From an uncultured Opitutia bacterium (GTDB taxonomy: Bacteria > Verrucomicrobiota > Verrucomicrobiae > Opitutales > MB11C04): a DNA stretch of 14,066 nucleotides. Position numbers and translations under genes: made by a program. The stretch lies in the NCBI GenBank assembly GCA_913048545.1, contig CAJWWH010000038.1:1-14066 (forward strand), written 5' to 3'. Numbering within the stretch: the stretch's first letter is position 1; each line of letters begins with the position of its first letter. Of the stretch, positions 1 to 6,399 are shown piece after piece. Under the pieces are notes generated by a model. That model was not told where the DNA came from, did no database searches, and was given only the letters and a program-made list of their open reading frames with translations.

Positions 1-641
1 GTCCTTAATTGTAGGTCCTTTATTTCCCCGGTTGTTGTGTAAGTGCAGATACCCAACGGCACAGACATTTCAATCTCACCGTAACGCATGCCCACCCTCC
101 TTCCTTCGACATCACAGTCAATAACCTTTTGCTGGTCGATCCATACCCGAAGATTTTTATCAGTAACCTGGAGTTTGATATCATACCATTTCTTTTCCTC
201 AAAAATGAAAGCGTCACCGGTTTCATTTTCAGATGCGTCAAAATCATCAATACTTGAAATTCCGATCAGTGCACCTCCCCATCCGCCAAGAATTAGGGTT
301 GCATGAGACTCTTTAAACGGGAAAGTTAATCCGCAGAAAAAATCACTCCCTTGAGTGCGACGTGCCCCCAAACTGATCTCATAATTTACCTTGGGTAATT
401 TAATTTGATTTTTCCAATGAACCCCGGTCAATTCCGCACCCATCTCTAATATCAGGCTGCCATTACCGTCTATTTCGATTTCCCCCCTACCCGCATAGTC
501 TGTAATTAACCAATTATCCAAGGACGAGCCGTCAAACAAATGAATGATAGAAGAAGATTTTTCCTCAACCGGTGCATGACTCTTTTCAGGCAGGCAACCC
601 AGCAGAAAGAATAGTGGCGAAAGAAAAATTAGCTTGTTCAT
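1..641 (-). CDS. DUF1080 / 3-keto-disaccharide hydrolase-like lipoprotein (3' end cut by window edge)
   Basis: The frame is open from an ATG at 641 to the window edge (213 complete codons, no stop). The N-terminus is a lipoprotein signal: MNK, a hydrophobic run, then LLGC with the lipidated Cys at residue 16. The body matches the DUF1080 jelly-roll family, now often called 3-keto-disaccharide hydrolase. Visible landmarks are LFDGSSLDNW (~35-44), GSDFFCGLTFP (~98-108), GGWGGALIGISSIDDFDASENETG (~118-141), a KKWYDIKLQV strand (~149-158) and a terminal PLGICTYTTTGEIKDLQLR. Family members usually end a few residues after this strand, so little is missing. Members are carbohydrate-active or carbohydrate-binding proteins of the envelope; the exact substrate cannot be read here. 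It follows a 135-bp gap after the VOC gene and is probably its own transcript. There is no Shine-Dalgarno sequence before the ATG. The family call is from recalled motifs. Confidence 0.85.
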   Translation of the reverse strand, partial: MNKLIFLSPLFFLLGCLPEKSHAPVEEKSSSIIHLFDGSSLDNWLITDYAGRGEIEIDGNGSLILEMGAELTGVHWKNQIKLPKVNYEISLGARRTQGSDFFCGLTFPFKESHATLILGGWGGALIGISSIDDFDASENETGDAFIFEEKKWYDIKLQVTDKNLRVWIDQQKVIDCDVEGRRVGMRYGEIEMSVPLGICTYTTTGEIKDLQLR

Positions 642-776
642 AGATATAAAAATATAAATTTAAAGAATTTTATCCCTAGTTTTAATTTCTAAGATGAAAA
701 TTCAACCTTTAAGCATAAGTAATGCAGAAATTTACACGCAGGTTTAAAACCAAAAAGACAAGGGTGAACCGTATGA
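642..776 (-). promoter_or_regulatory. AT-rich intergenic leader upstream of the DUF1080 lipoprotein
   Basis: This is the longest non-coding stretch in the window, between the stop of the VOC gene and the ATG of the lipoprotein gene. The half next to the ATG is strongly AT-rich. On the minus strand a TAAAAT hexamer (about 669-674) resembles a -10 box, but I find no convincing -35 at 16-18 bp, so a promoter is inferred from position and composition only. A short perfect inverted repeat (ggttt-a-aaacc, 741-751) has no following T-run, so I do not call a terminator. Confidence 0.3.
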
Positions 777-1175
777 CTAAGTCAAGGGTTTTGGTCTTTC
801 AATGATTTCCACCTCGTATCCATCAGGAGCATCCACGAACGCAAACACAGACCCGGAAGAGCTTTGGGTGGGACCATCACTTAGAATAACACCTACCTGT
901 GCAATATGCTTTTGAAAGTTTTGCATGCTCTCAACCTCAAAGGCAAGGTGCATTAAATCTTCCTGAACCACAACGGGACCGGAACCAGGAAAAAAGGTTA
1001 ATTCTATTTCCTCATCGCTATTCGGAACGCTCAGAAAGACTAACTTGGACCCGCGGGGGGATTCGTGGCGGCGCGAAACTTCAAGCCCGAAAACAGATTG
1101 AAAAAATTGAACCGTTTCATCAAGATCACTCACCCGTAATCGTGTATGAAGGAACTTACTCACGACAGAACTCAT
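777..1175 (-). CDS. VOC-superfamily protein, glyoxalase I-like (lactoylglutathione lyase family)
   Basis: The 132-residue protein has a two-module vicinal-oxygen-chelate fold. The N-terminus LHTRLRVSDLDETVQFF and the end DAPDGYEVEIIE are close to glyoxalase I. The four metal ligands of that family can all be placed: His10, Glu58 (in EIELTF), His76 (in MHLAFEV) and Glu123 (in YEVEIIE). Known members with this set isomerise the methylglyoxal-glutathione hemithioacetal to S-lactoylglutathione in the cytoplasm, using Ni or Zn. Other VOC enzymes such as methylmalonyl-CoA epimerase share the fold, so the substrate is not certain. The start lies 20 bp after the exbD2 stop, so it is probably co-transcribed with the Exb genes, although no functional link is obvious. 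A GGAAGG lies too far upstream (about 13 nt) to be an ideal ribosome site. Confidence 0.85.
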   Translation of the reverse strand: MSSVVSKFLHTRLRVSDLDETVQFFQSVFGLEVSRRHESPRGSKLVFLSVPNSDEEIELTFFPGSGPVVVQEDLMHLAFEVESMQNFQKHIAQVGVILSDGPTQSSSGSVFAFVDAPDGYEVEIIERPKPLT

Positions 1176-1195
1176 AAAAAAACCCGAACCTTCCC

Positions 1196-1651
1196 TTAGA
1201 ACGAGAAAGTTACTTTGTTAACGCCAGCTTCGGAACAGGCATTGAGCACGCTGATCGCAGACTGGTGCTCTGCAATTCCAGAAGATTCAATCTGCACCTT
1301 TAGTTCTGCTTCAGCTTTTGTTTTAGCACCCGAACTGATCAGTTGGTCACGCATGCCCTTTTGCACTTTTAAATTAGACACTAAATCAGGCATTTCAAAA
1401 TCCAATCCATCTTCAATCTCCGAACCATTTAAATAAACTTCTCCGGTATCTCCAATTTTTACATTCAACATATCCATCGGTGTAATATCACTGCTCTGAG
1501 GTTTCCCGGGCAGTTGAATCGATAATTCGGCCTCTGGTTGCTTAAGCATGGTAGTAACCATGAAATAAATAAGCAGTAGAAATGTAACATCAATCATCGG
1601 AGTAAGGTCTACTTCATCCTCTTCACCTAAAATTTTACTAAGTGCTTCCAT
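1196..1651 (-). CDS. exbD: ExbD/TolR-family protein (second ExbD of the operon)
   Basis: The 151-residue protein has a short cytoplasmic N-terminus, one membrane helix and a periplasmic domain. The helix carries the family motif LTPMIDVTFLLLIYFMV (~16-32), with the proton-relay Asp at residue 21 (equivalent to Asp25 of E. coli ExbD). Known ExbD proteins dimerise inside an ExbB pentamer and pass proton-motive force to a periplasmic effector. The periplasmic part (~40-151) is longer than in the neighbouring ExbD and contains a charged stretch (KVQKGMRDQLISSGAKTKAE). The ATG follows the stop of the first exbD by 4 bp, so translation is likely coupled. No Shine-Dalgarno sequence is visible. The two ExbD proteins are clearly different, so this is not a recent duplication. 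Confidence 0.93.
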   Translation of the reverse strand: MEALSKILGEEDEVDLTPMIDVTFLLLIYFMVTTMLKQPEAELSIQLPGKPQSSDITPMDMLNVKIGDTGEVYLNGSEIEDGLDFEMPDLVSNLKVQKGMRDQLISSGAKTKAEAELKVQIESSGIAEHQSAISVLNACSEAGVNKVTFSF

Positions 1652-1655
1652 TTGA

Positions 1656-2066
1656 TCAGGTGCCTACTTGCCAAGTTCCGAAAATAATATCTGCCTGTCC
1701 GGCATTTCCGATTACTTTCATTACATCCTGAACCACAGCATGAGTCACTTTCGGATGAACGCGTAAAAACACTTTCCAGTCAGGATGCCTGCGCACCGCG
1801 GTTGCAATCGCTTCCAAATCAATTTCCTGTTCTCCCCAATAAAATTTCTGCCCCACAGGAGTGTCATCGATACTAATAATAGTACGGGGTGGAGGTTGCT
1901 CTTTTACGCTTGAATTTCCGGCAACGGGGAGAGCCGAGAGTTCAATATACTGTTCAGACATTCTCTGAGCGACCACCATGAAAAAAACAATCAGTAGAAA
2001 AACCACATCAATCATGGGAGTTAAATCAGGGGAGTCGTTGGACTCAGGTGGTTTATATCCACTCAT
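1656..2066 (-). CDS. exbD: ExbD/TolR-family protein (first ExbD of the operon)
   Basis: The 136-residue protein has the ExbD plan: a short N-terminus rich in Pro and Ser, one membrane helix with the motif LTPMIDVVFLLIVFFMVV (~15-32), and a compact periplasmic domain. The essential Asp is residue 20. The periplasmic part contains a Pro-rich linker (KEQPPPR) followed by the usual alternating strands and helices, including VFLRVHPKVTHAVVQDVM, the typical 'RADKxxxYxxVxxVM'-like element of the family. The gene lies 24 bp after exbB and 4 bp before the second exbD. With two ExbD types encoded together, the stalk in the ExbB ring could be a heterodimer; this is an inference. Confidence 0.93.
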   Translation of the reverse strand: MSGYKPPESNDSPDLTPMIDVVFLLIVFFMVVAQRMSEQYIELSALPVAGNSSVKEQPPPRTIISIDDTPVGQKFYWGEQEIDLEAIATAVRRHPDWKVFLRVHPKVTHAVVQDVMKVIGNAGQADIIFGTWQVGT

Positions 2067-2090
2067 TAACCGAAGAAAATTATATTCAAA

Positions 2091-2921
2091 TTAAGCGGGA
2101 GGCATTGGTGGTGCATCTGGGGCAGGCATTCCCTCAACCGGTGCCTCTTCATAATATTCCTCACCTGCTTCTTCACCACCCTCTGAAAATCCGCCTCTGG
2201 CTGCTCGAACCAGGGTGAAGACCATTTCTCCTGCGACTCGGTTTACTTCCGCTACAATGGTTCCAAATTTTGTTTTATAAATGAAATAGGAAATGAGAGT
2301 GGGAATCGCAACCACCAGACCTGAAGCGGTAGTCCATAACGCACTACCAATATTTCCGGCCATTTTTTGACTCGACTCTCCGCCCATTCCCGAGCTTTGC
2401 AAAACTTGGAATGCTCCAATCATACCGGTAACAGTACCAAGAAGACCAACCATTGGAGCAATTGAACCCACGGTGTTCAACAGGTTTATCCAGGTAAAAG
2501 GCTTGGCCAACTCTAAACCGGAAGTTTCTTCCAGTCCTTTTTCAATGGATTCAATATCCAACTCATCATCCTGAATCCGGGCAAGTCCTCCTTTTAAAAC
2601 CGCAGTAACTGGAAGCTTATATTGTTCACATAGAGCCATAGCCCCCTCCACATTAAGATTTTGCAATTCCTGCATGATTGGCTGGACGACATCGTCTTTG
2701 ACAAAGGCTTTTTTACGAATGGCAATGCCATTGTAAATGATCAAGGTGAAGCCTGCTAAAATTAAAATGATAAAAGGAACAAGGAAGGGTCCAAGATTAT
2801 CGACCAGGGCGGAACCAAAACCCTTTTGTTGTGCTTGAGCCACATGAGCGAAAAAATTTGGAGACAAACTGGAAAACAATATTCCAATAATGCTGAATTT
2901 ACGGATTAAGCCTGATTTCAT
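2091..2921 (-). CDS. exbB: ExbB/TolQ/MotA-family proton channel protein
   Basis: The 276-residue inner-membrane protein begins with a signal-peptide-like extension (possible cleavage after AQA, residue 30). Helix 1 is at ~47-66, a cytoplasmic domain at ~68-140, helix 2 at ~145-172 and helix 3 at ~190-215. The family core APMVGLLGTVTGMIGAF (~155-171) and GLVVAIPTLISYF (~201-213) is clear. Thr163 and Thr198 match the polar channel residues of E. coli ExbB (Thr148, Thr181). The usual helix-3 Glu (Glu176 in E. coli) is Ser193 here. The C-terminus is an unusual acidic, Tyr/Pro-rich tail (~248-276), probably cytoplasmic and flexible. ExbB pentamers with ExbD convert proton flow into periplasmic work. 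The gene is followed by two exbD genes and preceded by three TPR genes. A 65-bp gap before its ATG contains no clear Shine-Dalgarno sequence. Confidence 0.94.
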   Translation of the reverse strand: MKSGLIRKFSIIGILFSSLSPNFFAHVAQAQQKGFGSALVDNLGPFLVPFIILILAGFTLIIYNGIAIRKKAFVKDDVVQPIMQELQNLNVEGAMALCEQYKLPVTAVLKGGLARIQDDELDIESIEKGLEETSGLELAKPFTWINLLNTVGSIAPMVGLLGTVTGMIGAFQVLQSSGMGGESSQKMAGNIGSALWTTASGLVVAIPTLISYFIYKTKFGTIVAEVNRVAGEMVFTLVRAARGGFSEGGEEAGEEYYEEAPVEGMPAPDAPPMPPA

Positions 2922-2986
2922 AATTTTAATTGATTGATATGCTTAGGATTACTTGTAAGAGAAGATGGGTCAAGTGTAGGATTTAT
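2922..2986 (-). promoter_or_regulatory. Intergenic gap before exbB with a weak -35-like element
   Basis: This 65-bp gap separates the third TPR gene from exbB; the other junctions in this block are 24 bp or less, or overlap. On the minus strand a good -35-like hexamer TTGACC lies at 2968-2973. At 16 bp spacing the sequence is TAATCC (2946-2951), a poor -10. An internal promoter giving extra exbBDD transcript is possible but not demonstrated. I see no terminator hairpin, so readthrough from the TPR genes is expected. Confidence 0.22.
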
Positions 2987-4225
2987 TTAAGAAGCCGGCA
3001 GGGAATCCAAGCGTTTTTTACTTTCCACTGCCCACTTTGAGCCCTTGTAGAAAATAGAAACTTGTTTGTATACATTTATCGCCGCTTCATTAAGACTTAG
3101 TTTTTCGTAGGCGTCGCCCGCCATCAGGAGTGATTCGGGTAGCCAATCCAAACCCACCCGGGCACTTACAATACCCTCGGTGACCTCCAAAACGGACTGA
3201 CGATAGAATTCGGCTGCTTTTAATTCATTACCCCCCTGTTCGAATTGGCGGGCATACTGAACACGAAGGAGAGCCCGGATTAACTTGTAAAGAGAATATT
3301 CATTGGTTTGCCGGGCAGGAGGTTTCTCATCCAACTTCTTCACTGCCTGCATGGCGGTGTTGAAAATTTTCCCCGCGGGAGCTTTGTATCGTGCATCTTT
3401 AAGTGCCGCTTTTGAATAGGACTCGTAAAGCTTAATATAACAATATATCGGCCAAATCTCGACGAGTTTTGCGTAGGGACTGCCGGGAGATTTTTGCACA
3501 ATCGGACCCAGTCGAGCATACTCGGAAATCGCATCATTATAAAGCCCTTGTATACGTAAGGAATCGGCTAGCTTTAAATAGGAGGCATGATCCGCACTGT
3601 TATTTCTTATGGTGACTTTTTGCAACAGTGCCCGGGCAGTTTTGGCTGACTTTGAATTCGCCCGAATCATTTTACTTGCAAGTTCGAGGGAAGCCTCAGA
3701 AAAATCACGGTATCCAAAAGAATCAAGTTTGTTTAAATTGAGCCTTGAAAGAAGATAAAATGCCTCATTGAACTGTTCCATCGCAATCAGAGCCTTAGCA
3801 TAAATTAGGCAATTATCATGAATGGCAAAGTACTGCTGTGGAATATCAAGAAAGCGAAGGGCTTTATACATAACCGGTCTTATGCCTGGTAAAAGTTCCT
3901 TGCTGTACTGTTCGTTTGAGAACATCTTCAGCGTTTTAATGGCATCCGCTGGCCAGTCGTAAACAAATCCTTTAATGTTCTGCTTCTGAAGACCACGCAG
4001 TTCCAGCTGCATTCTGCCCGCACCCTCCATTTGGGCATAAATAATTCCCTTTTGTCCGTCCACACCTAGCAAACTTCCCGGTTTCCCTGCGTTACCGACA
4101 TAAATCTTGACCGGTAATGAACCAGAATGAATTTTAAAGTAATCCTGTGCTTCCTGGGCAAATGAAAACAAATTTCCAAGTAAGAAAAAGACTATAACCA
4201 CATTTGCAATTCTACTTTTTTTCAT
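2987..4225 (-). CDS. Periplasmic helical-repeat (TPR-like) protein next to exbB
   Basis: The protein is 412 residues from the ATG at 4225. That start is chosen because it overlaps the upstream stop in the 4-bp ATGA arrangement and gives a clean signal peptide (MKKSRIANVV, a hydrophobic core, cleavage near SFAQ at ~23). An in-frame ATG 21 bp earlier is less likely. Residues ~25-90 look beta-rich (KIYVGNAGKPGSLLGVDG, GIIYAQMEGAGRMQLEL). Residues ~110-412 are helical with TPR-like pairs, for example YAKALIAMEQFNEAFYLL, YLKLADSLRIQGLYNDAISEY and LLMAGDAYEKLSLNEAAINVYKQV. TPR arrays bind protein partners, and the position directly before exbB suggests it works with the Exb complex on the periplasmic side. 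I do not recognise a named family. Confidence 0.8.
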   Translation of the reverse strand: MKKSRIANVVIVFFLLGNLFSFAQEAQDYFKIHSGSLPVKIYVGNAGKPGSLLGVDGQKGIIYAQMEGAGRMQLELRGLQKQNIKGFVYDWPADAIKTLKMFSNEQYSKELLPGIRPVMYKALRFLDIPQQYFAIHDNCLIYAKALIAMEQFNEAFYLLSRLNLNKLDSFGYRDFSEASLELASKMIRANSKSAKTARALLQKVTIRNNSADHASYLKLADSLRIQGLYNDAISEYARLGPIVQKSPGSPYAKLVEIWPIYCYIKLYESYSKAALKDARYKAPAGKIFNTAMQAVKKLDEKPPARQTNEYSLYKLIRALLRVQYARQFEQGGNELKAAEFYRQSVLEVTEGIVSARVGLDWLPESLLMAGDAYEKLSLNEAAINVYKQVSIFYKGSKWAVESKKRLDSLPAS

Positions 4226-6399
4226 TTGAGAAACTTTCTTTGCCAATCAACAAATTGTTTTTCCACTTTCCTCATTTGATCAGAATCTCCGGTGTTTTCA
4301 TAACAGCGGATTGCCTGCTCGAATGACTTCGACGCCCATTTTGTGGCACTTGGAAAATTCAAAGTTGTATCTAGATAATAGTAAGCAGCACCAGCATGAT
4401 CACGGATTGCCCGCTTGCACTCCCCCATCATAAAAGATGACTGTGCCCGCTGTTCCAGGCTGGTATCCGTATCTCCCCGCACTTCCTCGAAAGATGAATT
4501 TGCACGATCGAACAAACTTTGATCTTTCGTGCTTTGTCCGACCTCATAAAGCGACTCACCCAATCGGATACGGGCGTCATTTGCCATATCGTGCCATGAT
4601 GAATTGGAGAGTGCTGATTCATAGTGTGAGACCGCGGTTTGGTAGTCTCGTTCTTTTTGCTTGGCCTGTCCTAAAATATAAAATGCATCAAAAAGAAATT
4701 CTCCGCCTGTATCTCCAAACACACTCACCAAACGTTCCATCGCAGCAATTGCGTCCTCGACTGCATTTTGAGCCAGCAGTTTTTCGGCCATCCACACTAA
4801 AACCCCGGGACTCGCTGCAGGGAAATCACTTTTCTGTGGGTTGTAAGTCCCTCCGGATGTTGATCCCACTCTATCCAAAATTGCACGCATACGAAGTTCA
4901 AGTGGTTTGTTATCGTTGTCTTTTGCATCCTCCAGGAGTTTCGAAAAGGCGACCGCTGGAGAAATTTCAGATGGAAAACCCTGTTGGAAGGTACGATATT
5001 TCTTCAGGTAACCTTTAAACTTCGCAATGATGGTGGGATTTGAAAAAATCGCACCCCTTGATTTGACGACATCGCTGTAAATATCAGGATCCATACCCTC
5101 ATAGGAAGAGGAGAGGAAAGGGAGGAGTTTTTTTCGGTCATTAAGAATTTCCTCAACCGTTCCAGATATTGTATCTTCGATTCCCTTACGGTCTCGATAA
5201 GTAAAAGTGACCGCCTGAGCAGGATTTTGCAGCTTTTCCAAAAGATCAAGGGTTCTACCATACAACTTGTCGTACTCTTCGTACTTCTCAATATACTTTT
5301 TTAATATACCATCCACACCCACATTACTGGGATCATTTCCATATTTTTCTATATCCTTAAAGTAGAGGTTGAGCATGGCGGAAGGTCTGCCCAGCATTTC
5401 GTTCGCAAAGCCAATTTTTTCGGTCGCTTCAGAAATTCTCGCACCTTCCGAGTTACCAAATTTTTCAGAGTAGTCCGCAAACAGGCTTTCCATATTGGAA
5501 TAGTACACATGGGAAGCCACTTCAAATAATTCTCCGTAATCAATTGCTTTATCACCATTCAAATCAAAATCAGAGAAGGATTTGCCGGATTGAATGCCGA
5601 TCATTGAAAACTCTTTGGACTGTAATACTTCATCTTTATTTTTATCAAAAGTAAGGTAATGATCCACGACCCCTTCAGGATTTTCAGCGACCCTTTCAAT
5701 CAGTCCGCCTTCGTTAAAAGTGGCATCGGTGATCAACCGGATTTCCTGAGTCTTTTCACGAACAAAACCGTAGTTGGTTTGCGCGTCCTTAATCTGAGTG
5801 AAAGTGGGTTGCTCATCCGGCTTTACATCACTGATCGAGAGATCACCAAGACTGAGGTAAGCTTCAGCAACCATCTTGTCTTCCGGGAATTCCTTGACAA
5901 ATTGCTGAAACAAACGAATTGCATTCGGGTTATCGGTTGAACCCTGATAGGCAACCGCTAACCTGAAAAGTGCATCCTTGGCAAATTCTTCATCAGGAAA
6001 ATGGCGGGCTTTTCCACCTTCACTCCATTTATCGTTAATTGATTCCTTACCGGAAGAAACCGTCTTACCACCACCAGCCTTATCGGAAATTTTCCATATT
6101 GATCCGTTGAACCACATAAAGAAGCCCTCCCCATTGGCATAGACTGGTTTTCCATTTTTCTCTTCGGCGGTGGGTAAATACACGCCGTTTGGGTTGGGTA
6201 AAACTTCGGGTTCAGGTTCCTTCTCTTCAATCTCCTTTGCTGCGGGAAGTGCTTCAACGGGGGCCTCCGATTGCTCCGAACTGACATCCACTGGAGTTTC
6301 GGGTGCAACCTCAGTTTCGTCTCCCCCACATGACACAAAAAAAGAAAGGAGGGGCAGAAAAAAAACAGGATGCCCCAGAAATAAATTATTTCTATTCAT
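4222..6399 (-). CDS. TPR lipoprotein with paired EF-hand and Trp/Gly-rich module
   Basis: The protein is 725 residues from the ATG at 6399, which overlaps the upstream stop by 8 bp (ATGAATAG); an ATG at 6417 is the alternative. A GAGGG about 8 nt upstream is one of the few plausible ribosome sites here. The signal is lipoprotein-like, ending FFVSC with Cys24. Next come an acidic Pro-rich linker (~25-70) and a small module (~72-132) containing NGKPVYANGEGFFMWFNGSIW. TPR-like repeats follow (~137-190: FRLAVAYQGS, AIRLFQQFVKEFP, AEAYLSLGDL). Two EF-hand loops are at ~252-263 (DKNKDEVLQSKE) and ~279-290 (DLNGDKAIDYGE). After a long helical middle come C-terminal TPR pairs (~570-720: AFYILGQAKQKERDYQTAVSHYESAL). 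It is probably lipid-anchored and faces the periplasm. Calcium binding is an inference from the loop residues. It is coupled to TPR genes on both sides. Confidence 0.82.
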   Translation of the reverse strand: MNRNNLFLGHPVFFLPLLSFFVSCGGDETEVAPETPVDVSSEQSEAPVEALPAAKEIEEKEPEPEVLPNPNGVYLPTAEEKNGKPVYANGEGFFMWFNGSIWKISDKAGGGKTVSSGKESINDKWSEGGKARHFPDEEFAKDALFRLAVAYQGSTDNPNAIRLFQQFVKEFPEDKMVAEAYLSLGDLSISDVKPDEQPTFTQIKDAQTNYGFVREKTQEIRLITDATFNEGGLIERVAENPEGVVDHYLTFDKNKDEVLQSKEFSMIGIQSGKSFSDFDLNGDKAIDYGELFEVASHVYYSNMESLFADYSEKFGNSEGARISEATEKIGFANEMLGRPSAMLNLYFKDIEKYGNDPSNVGVDGILKKYIEKYEEYDKLYGRTLDLLEKLQNPAQAVTFTYRDRKGIEDTISGTVEEILNDRKKLLPFLSSSYEGMDPDIYSDVVKSRGAIFSNPTIIAKFKGYLKKYRTFQQGFPSEISPAVAFSKLLEDAKDNDNKPLELRMRAILDRVGSTSGGTYNPQKSDFPAASPGVLVWMAEKLLAQNAVEDAIAAMERLVSVFGDTGGEFLFDAFYILGQAKQKERDYQTAVSHYESALSNSSWHDMANDARIRLGESLYEVGQSTKDQSLFDRANSSFEEVRGDTDTSLEQRAQSSFMMGECKRAIRDHAGAAYYYLDTTLNFPSATKWASKSFEQAIRCYENTGDSDQMRKVEKQFVDWQRKFLK

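Noticed and set aside
741..751. Perfect inverted repeat ggttt-a-aaacc as a terminator or operator
   Set aside because: The stem is only 5 bp with a 1-nt centre and no T-run follows on either strand; it could occur by chance.
4437..5018. Plus-strand open frame of 193 codons
   Set aside because: It lies entirely opposite the EF-hand TPR gene, has no recognisable domain, and its composition (many Pro, Arg, His and Cys) is typical of an antisense shadow.
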